Below, one piece after another: positions 6,197 to 10,796 of a DNA stretch of 10,796 nucleotides. The notes under the pieces are model-generated. The model worked only from the letters and a program-made list of their open reading frames with translations. It had not been told where the DNA came from and made no database searches. The first letter of the stretch is position 1, and every line of letters begins with the position of its first letter. The position numbers were made by a program, and so were the translations under genes. The DNA comes from Halobacteriales archaeon QS_9_67_15. Lineage in GTDB: Archaea; Halobacteriota; Halobacteria; Halobacteriales; Haloarculaceae. The stretch spans positions 2,694 through 13,489 of the forward strand of contig PXSD01000054.1 of the NCBI GenBank assembly GCA_003023165.1, read 5' to 3'.

Positions 6197-6472
6197 GTGA
6201 CCGACACGACAGAGACGAGCGACGGGATCACGGCTTCCTACGAAGAGACCGACACCGAACGGCTACTCACCTTCGAGCGCGACGGACGAACTGCGGCGGT
6301 CGCCCAGAACGTCGAGGGCTACGCAATGTTGAAGGTCCGCCCGGGCGCCGACGGCGACGAGCTCGAACGCTACTACGGGTTCGACATGGCACTGGACCAC
6401 GCCGCCGAACTGCTCGGCGTCGCAGCCCACGACCTGCCCGTCCCCGACGCCGCCGAGGACATGGGGATGTGA
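6197..6472 (+). CDS. Conserved-looking small acidic protein of unknown function
   Basis: A 91-aa protein read from GTG 6197 to TGA 6472. No catalytic motif is recognised. The N-terminus is Thr/Glu/Asp-rich (MTDTTETSDG), then comes a beta-rich pattern ITASYEETDTERLLTFERDGRTAAVAQNVEGYAMLKVRPG (11-50) and a helix ELERYYGFDMALDHAAELLG (56-75), ending PVPDAAEDMGM. It looks like a single globular soluble domain and may belong to one of the haloarchaeal DUF families, but I cannot name it with confidence. Third-position GC and acidic composition match real genes in the window, and no better open frame overlaps. It is divergent from the PadR-like gene across 113 bp, with a possible shared control region (actatcat near 6173 is a weak TATA candidate). 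Confidence 0.75.
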   Translation: MTDTTETSDGITASYEETDTERLLTFERDGRTAAVAQNVEGYAMLKVRPGADGDELERYYGFDMALDHAAELLGVAAHDLPVPDAAEDMGM

Positions 6473-6516
6473 CCCGAGAGACGAGCGGCGTCCGCTATCG
6501 ACCCACCGATCCGGTC

Positions 6517-6549
6517 ACAGTCGTGCGATGACAGAGACAGTCGTGCGAT
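6517..6549. repeat. Two 13-bp direct repeats upstream of the thiolase promoter
   Basis: acagtcgtgcgat occurs at 6517-6529 and again at 6537-6549, a 20-bp period (two helical turns, so the copies lie on the same DNA face). The second copy ends about 22 bp before the TATA element of the thiolase operon. The position suits binding sites for an activator or regulator. No known consensus is recognised. Confidence 0.6.
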
Positions 6550-6570
6550 CGGTTTATACGTGAACGCGCG

Positions 6571-6580
6571 CCTTTTATTT
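6571..6580 (+). promoter_or_regulatory. TATA element of the thiolase-DUF35 operon
   Basis: ccttttattt is centred about 28 bp before ATG 6604, the spacing for a leaderless haloarchaeal mRNA. A second TATA-like sequence, ggtttatacg (6551-6560), lies 20 bp further upstream and might give an alternative start with a short leader. No Shine-Dalgarno-like sequence precedes the ATG. Confidence 0.6.
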
Positions 6581-6603
6581 CTTGGAGTTCGTACTGGTAG
6601 GCG

Positions 6604-7770
6604 ATGAGTCATCCACGCGTCACCGGCGTCGGACTGACCCCGTTTGGGGAGCACTCCGAGCGGACGGGGCGGGACCTGTTCGCAGCGGCCGGACTGGCCG
6701 CACTCGACGATTCGGGGGTCGACCCGGACGACGTAGAGGCCCTCTTCTACGGCAACTTCATGGGGGAACTCGCCGAGCACCAGGGCCACCAGGCCCCGCT
6801 GATGGCGGAGGCCGTCGGACTGGACGTGCCGGCGACGCGCTTCGAGGCCGCGTGCGCGTCCAGCGGCGCTGCCGTCCGGGAAGCCGTCAGACACCTGCGG
6901 AGCGGGGAGGCGGACGTGATCCTCGTCGGCGGGGCCGAACGGATGACGAACATCGGCACCGCGGGCGCGACGGACGCCCTCTCGATCGCCGCCGACGACC
7001 TCTACGAGATCCGCGCCGGGATGACCTTTCCCGGGGCCTACGCGCTGATGGCCCGCGCGTACTTCCGCGAGTTCGGCGGCACGCGCGAGGACCTCGCCCA
7101 CGTCGCCGTCAAGAACCACGACCATGCGCTGCCCAACGAGTACGCGCAACTGCGCTCCGAGATCACGGTCGAGGACGTGCTCGACGCTCCGATGGTCGCC
7201 GAACCGCTCGGCCTCTACGACGCCTGTCCGATCACCGACGGCGCGAGCGCCGCCGTGCTGACGAGCGCCGAGTACGCCGCGGGACACGACCTCGACGCGC
7301 CCGTCGCGGTCACCGGCACCGGGCAGGGCGGCGACCGCATGGCCCTGCACGACCGGGACCACCTCGCCCGGTCGCCGGCCGCCACCAAGGCCGCCGAGGA
7401 GGCCTACGCCGACGCCGGCGTCAGCCCAGACGACGTGGACGTGGCCGAAGTCCACGACTGTTTCACCATCGCCGAGGTGCTCGCCGTCGAGTCGCTCGGT
7501 CTCTACGAGAAGGGCGAGGGGGTCACCGCCGCCCGCGAAGGCGAAACCCACGCTACCGGCGAGATGCCGGTCAACCTCTCCGGCGGGCTGAAGGCCAAGG
7601 GCCACCCCGTCGGTGCGACGGGGGTCGCCCAGATCGCCTCGATCGCGAAGGCGCTAAACGGAGACTCCTCGTGGTCCGACAACATCGGCGACGCACGGGT
7701 CGGCGTCGCGCACAACGCCGGTGGCACGGTCGCGAGTGCAACGGTTCACGTACTGGAGGTTTTAGAATGA
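6604..7770 (+). CDS. Thiolase-family acyl-CoA acetyltransferase (catalytic subunit)
   Basis: A 388-aa cytosolic thiolase-fold enzyme, the usual length. Catalytic residues visible: nucleophile Cys84 in EAACASSGAA, His284 in VHDCFTIAE, His334 in GHPVGATG, and the C-terminal HNAGG loop (H370-G374). HDCF and HNxGG are typical of the SCP-x/archaeal thiolase branch rather than the classical bacterial type, whose second Cys in CxGGG is missing here. The reaction is Claisen condensation of two acyl-CoAs or thiolytic cleavage of a 3-ketoacyl-CoA. It is followed with a 4-bp ATGA overlap by a Zn-ribbon/OB-fold protein. Such pairs form thiolase complexes in archaea, and the alpha/beta beta-ketothiolases (PhaA, BktB) of haloarchaea have this layout. 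No HMG-CoA synthase gene sits next to it, so a role in acyl-CoA or polyester metabolism is as likely as mevalonate synthesis. The exact substrate is unknown. Confidence 0.92.
   Translation: MSHPRVTGVGLTPFGEHSERTGRDLFAAAGLAALDDSGVDPDDVEALFYGNFMGELAEHQGHQAPLMAEAVGLDVPATRFEAACASSGAAVREAVRHLRSGEADVILVGGAERMTNIGTAGATDALSIAADDLYEIRAGMTFPGAYALMARAYFREFGGTREDLAHVAVKNHDHALPNEYAQLRSEITVEDVLDAPMVAEPLGLYDACPITDGASAAVLTSAEYAAGHDLDAPVAVTGTGQGGDRMALHDRDHLARSPAATKAAEEAYADAGVSPDDVDVAEVHDCFTIAEVLAVESLGLYEKGEGVTAAREGETHATGEMPVNLSGGLKAKGHPVGATGVAQIASIAKALNGDSSWSDNIGDARVGVAHNAGGTVASATVHVLEVLE
7755..7760 (+). promoter_or_regulatory. Shine-Dalgarno site before the DUF35 gene
   Basis: ggaggt lies six bases before ATG 7767, inside the last codons of the thiolase gene. 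It matches the complement of the 16S rRNA 3' end and fixes the start of the second cistron, in contrast to the leaderless first one. Confidence 0.75.
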
Positions 7771-8153
7771 GCGACAAAGCCAGAGACGGCGAATACGACG
7801 ACCTGCTCGACGCCATCGAAGACGGCGACGGGTACTACCTGACGTGTGAGAACGGACACGGCTGGCTGCCACCGCGCCGGGTCTGCCCCGACTGTAGGAG
7901 CCGCAAGTTGACCGAAACGCCGTTCCCCGAGTCGGGCGAGGTGGCGACCTACACGACGGTCTCGGTCGCGACGCCGCAGTTCAGCGCCGACACGCCCTAC
8001 ACGACGGCCATCGTCGACTGCGGACCCGTCCGCGTGACCGGCCTGCTCCGCGGCGTCGACCCCGAAGGCGTCGAGGTCGGGATGCCCGTGGGGATCGAAG
8101 TCGCCGAGCGCGAGACCACGGGCGACCGCGCCATCGTCTTCCGTCCGCGGTAG
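7767..8153 (+). CDS. Zn-ribbon and OB-fold (DUF35-type) protein, thiolase partner
   Basis: A 128-aa protein. Residues 10-24 form an acidic N-terminal helix. A zinc ribbon follows (C27-ENGH31-GWLPPRRV-C40-PDC43; ligands probably C27, H31 or another residue, C40 and C43; one cysteine of the usual four appears replaced). Residues about 48-128 are the OB-fold (GEVATYTTVSVAT, YTTAIVDC, VRVTGLLRGVDPEGVEVGMPVGIEV). In archaea such proteins bind the thiolase subunit and help channel CoA-linked intermediates; in haloarchaeal beta-ketothiolases the OB-fold subunit is required for activity. The ATGA overlap with the thiolase stop and the strong ribosome binding site indicate translational coupling. The alternative in-frame opening running back through the thiolase gene is a shadow frame and not a fusion. 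Confidence 0.9.
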   Translation: MSDKARDGEYDDLLDAIEDGDGYYLTCENGHGWLPPRRVCPDCRSRKLTETPFPESGEVATYTTVSVATPQFSADTPYTTAIVDCGPVRVTGLLRGVDPEGVEVGMPVGIEVAERETTGDRAIVFRPR

Positions 8154-8169
8154 CCCCGCCCCGCTCCGA

Positions 8170-8328
8170 CTACACGGTGGAGAGGGCCTGGGCCGTGAGG
8201 ACCCAGAGCAGGAGGAGGTAGAACAACCCGACCGCGACGTTCCGTTTTGGTTCTCCGGGTCGCATCTTCGGGACGAACGAGACGAGAAGCGCCAGCGTCG
8301 GCCGGGGCGGGCGGTCAGAGTACCGCAT
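8170..8328 (-). CDS. Small two-helix membrane protein, 52 aa, unknown function
   Basis: Runs from ATG 8328 to TAG 8170. The peptide starts MRYSDRPPRP, has hydrophobic segment TLALLVSFV (11-19), a polar basic loop PKMRPGEPKRN (20-30), and a longer membrane helix VAVGLFYLLLLWVLTAQAL (31-49). Support for a real gene: a strong Shine-Dalgarno gaggtg (minus strand, 8339-8334) five bases before the ATG, GC-rich third positions, and a position 39 bp behind the last gene of a tightly packed operon on the same strand. It is convergent with the thiolase operon, whose stop lies 16 bp away. The loop is positively charged, unusual for a halophile protein, so it may face the cytosol. I do not recognise the family; a membrane-associated helper of the operon is an inference. 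Confidence 0.65.
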   Translation of the reverse strand: MRYSDRPPRPTLALLVSFVPKMRPGEPKRNVAVGLFYLLLLWVLTAQALSTV

Positions 8329-8333
8329 CGGAG

Positions 8334-8339
8334 CACCTC
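8334..8339 (-). promoter_or_regulatory. Shine-Dalgarno site of the 52-aa membrane protein gene
   Basis: cacctc on the plus strand reads gaggtg on the minus strand, five bases before ATG 8328. It is a six-base match to the anti-Shine-Dalgarno complement, and it is the main reason for calling this short gene. Confidence 0.65.
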
Positions 8340-8367
8340 TCGCAGCTGTTCGCGGTCGATTCGCCCG

Positions 8368-9027
8368 TCACCGGGACACCTCCCACGTCTCGCCACGCTC
8401 GTAGACCACGTCGAATAGTTCGGCGAGCGTCCGAACGGTCACCTCGTCGTGGACGGTCGGGTCGAGGTGGTAGTGAGCGGTCACGTCCTCGGTGAGCGGC
8501 AGGTTCGCGAGGACGTGGACGAACTTGAACAGACGTTCGACCGGAACGGACTGGAGCAGTGCCGTCAGCGAGTGAAAACAGAGGACGGTTCGTCGGTCGT
8601 TCGCGTCGTCCCGCCACTCGGACAGTACCTCGGTGATCCGGAGCCCCAGTTCCGTCAGGTCAGTCGGAGACGAGACTGTCTCGACGCGTCCGAACCGGGC
8701 CTGCGTCACGCGCTCGTTCCGGACGGGTTCTACACCGCTCTGTGGGGACCGAGTGTCGGTTTCGACCGAGACGACAGCCATCCGAGCGGGCGCTCTCTCG
8801 ACGTGCCGGTCCCAGATAGCGCGCCGCTCCAGAGGGGAGTCCGTGGTCGTGACGGCGACGACGTTCGTCCGCTCGGGTGGTCCGAGCGTCGACAGGTCGG
8901 CACACGCCGACGACTCCTCGTCGGCGACCGACGGACAGCAGACGAGCACGTCGTCGCCGGACGCGGTCGAATCGGCGACGGTCGCTGGCAGCGTTCGCGT
9001 CACCCGGTCGTCGCATCGAGCCGTCAT
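8368..9027 (-). CDS. DUF7504-like haloarchaeal protein (RecA/KaiC-fold-like without Walker motif)
   Basis: A 219-aa soluble protein. The start is taken at ATG 9027, whose ATGA overlaps the TGA (9026-9024) of the upstream gene; an upstream in-frame extension to 9081 would overlap that gene by more. The pattern is alternating beta strands and helices: DDVLVCCPS (25-33), CADLS (42-46), TNVVAVTTTDSPLERRAIWDRH (54-75), ARMAVVSVETDTRS (81-94), DLTELGLRITEVLSEW (123-138), RRTVLCFHSLTALLQSVPVERLFKFVHVLAN (145-175) and TAHYHLDPTVHDEVTVRTLAELFDVVYE (183-210). This 'vlC-dSLt-lLq-v--e--fkFlhvl--r...aHyHLDP--HD--t---l--lFD' signature is that of the haloarchaeal DUF7504 family, a RecA/KaiC-like fold that has lost its P-loop. 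The biochemical role is unknown; members often sit near signalling or regulatory genes. It is the third gene of the minus-strand operon. Confidence 0.78.
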   Translation of the reverse strand: MTARCDDRVTRTLPATVADSTASGDDVLVCCPSVADEESSACADLSTLGPPERTNVVAVTTTDSPLERRAIWDRHVERAPARMAVVSVETDTRSPQSGVEPVRNERVTQARFGRVETVSSPTDLTELGLRITEVLSEWRDDANDRRTVLCFHSLTALLQSVPVERLFKFVHVLANLPLTEDVTAHYHLDPTVHDEVTVRTLAELFDVVYERGETWEVSR

Positions 9028-9743
9028 TCGCTCTGAGCAGTGGTGCTCACGGAACCACCGGACTTGCCTTCGCCGACACACGCGTTCGGGTTCTCGTACC
9101 GCTCGCCGTCGGCCTCGACTGCGACCAGTTTCCCGCTCTCGTCCGGGCCCACCTTCCCGTCACTGCCGATCGTCTCGGTGCTCGTCGACACACCGTCGGA
9201 ACTCGGATTGTCGACTTCTATCGTGACGGTGAGGGGATAGACCGCGTCGTCGGCCTCGATATGGGCGGTTTCACAGCCGTTGAACGCCGCGCTCTGGACT
9301 TCGGGTTCGAGACAGGTTACCGGGACAGCCCTGTCGAGGGTGACCGTCGTGCTTGAATCTGCCGCGACGACGGTGAACGGCGCGGACTCGCTCCCGGCCG
9401 CTTGACAGGTCGCTCGGACCGTCGACGGCTCGGACTCGCCGATCACCACTGGGGGCTCGGTCTCGACTTCAACTATCGAACTGGCCGACGAGACGGATTC
9501 GAGGACTAACTCGCCCGAGAGCTGGTCCGTCAATCGGAGGACCGGGACGGGGTCGCCGCCGACGTACCCCTCGGCGGATTCGGTTTCGACCCCGACGTAG
9601 GCGTTCTCGTCGGCGACGACGTCGGCATCGAGCCCCCGGTCGGCAGCCACCTCGCTGAAGCTCCCGGACCCGAACGCGAGCGCCGGGCCGACGACGACGA
9701 GGACCGAGAGCAACATCACTTGCCGACGGTGCACGCTAGTCAC
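9024..9743 (-). CDS. Exported protein with N-terminal signal/anchor and four cysteines
   Basis: A 239-aa protein read from GTG 9743; the GTG at 9734 is a good alternative because ggtga lies five bases before it. The N-terminus HRRQVMLLSVLVVVGPALAFGSGSF (5-29) is an Arg-Arg plus hydrophobic signal, Tat-like or Sec-like, followed by EVAADRGLDADVVADENAYVGVE. The pattern 'GSGxFS-V-ADR--------D--AY-G-' is seen in haloarchaeal surface proteins of the DUF1102 / camelysin-like type. The rest is beta-rich and very poor in Lys. Cysteines at 113, 144, 157 and 222 may form two disulfides outside the cell, and the end (GEGKSGGSVSTTAQSE) is flexible. It overlaps the upstream membrane regulator gene by 8 bp and the downstream DUF7504-like gene by 4 bp, so all three are translationally coupled. 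Function unknown; probably an envelope-exposed component of the module. Confidence 0.72.
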   Translation of the reverse strand: MTSVHRRQVMLLSVLVVVGPALAFGSGSFSEVAADRGLDADVVADENAYVGVETESAEGYVGGDPVPVLRLTDQLSGELVLESVSSASSIVEVETEPPVVIGESEPSTVRATCQAAGSESAPFTVVAADSSTTVTLDRAVPVTCLEPEVQSAAFNGCETAHIEADDAVYPLTVTIEVDNPSSDGVSTSTETIGSDGKVGPDESGKLVAVEADGERYENPNACVGEGKSGGSVSTTAQSE

Positions 9744-10344
9744 CCCGGAGTTCGGGCGGCTTCTCCTCGCCTCCTACCAGGTGCATGTTCGTGTAGTAGT
9801 AGTGGTGTGCGACCGCCGACACGACCAGCGCGACGGACAGGAACACCCCGGTCGCGACGTTCGAGAGCATCGCGAACGGACCGAAGTCGAGTCCAGTGAC
9901 CGTCAGCAAAGCCAGCCCGACCGCCCCGAGCCCGAGGTAGTACTCGCTCCACCGGATGTCTCTCTCGGGGACGAGTTCGAGGTACATGTCCAGCTGCTCG
10001 GCCTCATCGGTGAGGACGACCTCACCGCGGTCCTCCTCGATGAGTCCCGTCTCGTCCAGTTCGGGGACGTGCGTCTGTTTGAGCGCGTTGTACACGCGCC
10101 TGCGCTGGGTCGACGTGACTTCCTCGATGGTGATGCCGTTCTCCCACGCTGCGACCTGCGTCGCGAGCTCACCCACGTCGACCGGCCCTCGGTCGTGTTT
10201 GAGGTGGTGGATCGCGAATCGACGACGCTGGTTCCGAAGGACGTGGAACAGCTCGTCCCGGTTTAGCCCTGATTCTGCGTCGTCCTCGACACCCTGGAGG
10301 CCGACCGCACTATTCTCTGTCTGCGATTGTGTTGACGTACCCAT
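9736..10344 (-). CDS. DUF7344-like winged-helix protein with two C-terminal membrane helices
   Basis: A 202-aa protein from ATG 10344 (a GTG four codons upstream at 10356 is the alternative). Residues 1-28 are a Ser/Thr/Gln/acidic linker. Residues 29-118 are a winged-helix domain: LNRDELFHVLRNQRRRFAIHHL, DVGELATQVAAWENG, QRRRVYNALKQTHVPELDETGLIEED and VVLTDEAEQL. This 'dE-f--L-N-RRR-aihhLk...v-eLa--vAaWEn-...-rrrvYnaLkQtHlPkLde-GlIe-d' pattern is typical of DUF7344 proteins of haloarchaea. Two hydrophobic helices (about 135-152 and 158-180) and a polar tail ending EEKPPELRGD follow. The layout suggests a membrane-tethered DNA-binding regulator that could sense envelope state and control this operon, which is an inference. 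It is the first gene of the operon and its stop lies inside the next gene's start region. Confidence 0.82.
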   Translation of the reverse strand: MGTSTQSQTENSAVGLQGVEDDAESGLNRDELFHVLRNQRRRFAIHHLKHDRGPVDVGELATQVAAWENGITIEEVTSTQRRRVYNALKQTHVPELDETGLIEEDRGEVVLTDEAEQLDMYLELVPERDIRWSEYYLGLGAVGLALLTVTGLDFGPFAMLSNVATGVFLSVALVVSAVAHHYYYTNMHLVGGEEKPPELRGD

Positions 10345-10397
10345 GTTTTCACCCACAGCGAACGCGAACTCCGACGCCCGTGCCCGCTTAGCTAGCT

Positions 10398-10410
10398 GAT
10401 TATTTGACTC
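10398..10410 (-). promoter_or_regulatory. Candidate TATA element of the four-gene operon
   Basis: On the minus strand bases 10410-10398 read agtcaaataatca. It is centred about 59 bp before ATG 10344, which would place the mRNA start near 10376 and give a short leader of about 30 bases. No better AT-rich element lies at the leaderless distance (about 10371). Confidence 0.4.
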
Positions 10411-10768
10411 TGCGTGTGAGGTAGATCACTCTACTCCCCCGCGGACGCTTCCGACCCACACGAGAGCCCAAAAGAATCGCTCACTAATAAAATAGATTCA
10501 TTGTTAACATGTTTTGGGGATGGTATAGACCGTTTACCTTCAAAAGCACTGATTTTAGCTGCTGTTTACTCACGAGAGTGGTCGATCAATCGGACCATTT
10601 GCAGCCGTCAACGACCGCCGAGCAGTGCCTCTGGCGTCTCATGTAAAGGTGGTTACCATGCCGTGTATGGGATACACCTGAGGTGGGTGTGTGAGCGTGC
10701 GACTCCGCCGGTCCACTCGCGATACGTGGAGCGGGGGTCGTGCGTGCGCAACCAAGGTGAACACAACG
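10411..10768. other. AT-richer intergenic region between divergent genes
   Basis: No gene is seen apart from the first codons of the next one. Bases 10470-10570 are far more AT-rich than the surroundings (actaataaaatag, ttgttaacatgtttt, ttcaaaagc, gattttagctg) and offer several TATA-like elements on both strands. Short symmetric sites are gtaga-tcac-tctac (10421-10434) and gtgtat-ggg-atacac (10663-10677). From about 10600 on the sequence is GC-rich again, possibly a long 5' leader of the plus-strand gene at 10769. Confidence 0.6.
10755..10760 (+). promoter_or_regulatory. Shine-Dalgarno site of the gene at the right edge
   Basis: aggtga lies eight bases before ATG 10769 and matches the complement of the 16S rRNA 3' end. 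It supports that start and shows that this mRNA has a leader. Confidence 0.55.
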
Positions 10769-10796
10769 ATGGTGAAACGACGCAAGGTTCTGTTCG
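10769..10796 (+). CDS. N-terminus of a probable exported protein (partial)
   Basis: Only nine codons are visible, MVKRRKVLF, before the window ends. A short basic start with KRRKVLF is the usual beginning of a haloarchaeal signal peptide (Tat-like RRKxLF, followed in such proteins by a Gly/Ala-rich hydrophobic stretch). A ribosome binding site sits eight bases upstream. Because it is divergent from an operon that also encodes an exported protein, it may belong to the same module; only the sequence beyond the window can show this. Confidence 0.5.

Noticed and set aside
6373..7605. 410-codon minus-strand open frame
   Set aside because: It is antisense to the thiolase, with typical shadow composition and no motif.
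6582..7766. In-frame extension upstream of the DUF35 gene
   Set aside because: It is a shadow frame through the thiolase gene, Arg-rich and without domains. The ribosome binding site at 7755 and the ATGA overlap mark the true start.
9028..9081. 18-residue N-terminal extension of the DUF7504-like protein
   Set aside because: It would overlap the upstream gene by 58 bp and reads as basic, Cys/His-containing sequence unlike the family. The ATGA start at 9027 is simpler.
10421..10434. Inverted repeat gtaga-tcac-tctac
   Set aside because: A five-base stem is too short to distinguish from chance. It lies just upstream of the candidate operon promoter, so it is noted only inside the intergenic entry.

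Overview
The window looks like a haloarchaeal (class Halobacteria) chromosome segment. The evidence is high GC with strong G/C at third codon positions, very acidic proteins (many Asp/Glu, few Lys), and archaeal TATA-like elements about 25-29 bp upstream of start codons, which suggests leaderless mRNAs. Shine-Dalgarno-like sequences appear mainly in front of operon-internal genes. Several proteins belong to families I know only or mainly from haloarchaea. I see no tRNA, rRNA, CRISPR, insertion sequence or phage gene.

Layout. 1-201: 3' end of an NAD-dependent epimerase/SDR gene. 342-1490(1504): membrane-anchored DHH/DHHA1 phosphoesterase whose last codons look frameshifted. 1505-1951: non-coding stretch with two 57-bp tandem repeats and a hairpin. 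1952-2922 (-): wreck of a glucosyl/mannosyl-3-phosphoglycerate synthase-like glycosyltransferase, broken by an internal deletion that also changes frame. 3019-4203 (-): MFS transporter. 4349-4519 (+): small CPxCG-type zinc-finger protein. 4572-5663 (-): aldo/keto reductase. 5724-6083 (-): PadR-like winged-helix regulator. 6197-6472 (+): 91-aa orphan. 6604-8153 (+): two-gene operon of a thiolase and its Zn-ribbon/OB-fold (DUF35) partner. 8170-10344 (-): four-gene operon. 10769-end (+): first codons of a probable exported protein.

How the genes work together. The thiolase and DUF35 protein overlap by ATGA, with a good ribosome binding site before the second gene. They most likely form a two-subunit acyl-CoA thiolase, like the alpha (catalytic) / beta (OB-fold) beta-ketothiolases of haloarchaea. 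The right-hand minus-strand operon is the most unusual part. It joins a DNA-binding-type winged-helix protein with two C-terminal membrane helices (DUF7344-like), an exported protein with four cysteines, a DUF7504-like cytosolic protein, and a 52-aa membrane peptide. The first three genes overlap and the fourth has its own strong ribosome binding site. A second signal-peptide-like gene points away from the operon across an AT-richer intergenic region. This resembles an envelope-sensing or secretion-related module of unknown function.

The clearest signs of decay are the glycosyltransferase pseudogene and the shifted 3' end of the DHH gene. They flank the repeat-bearing intergenic stretch. All family assignments come from reading the translated sequence by eye; no database search was run.
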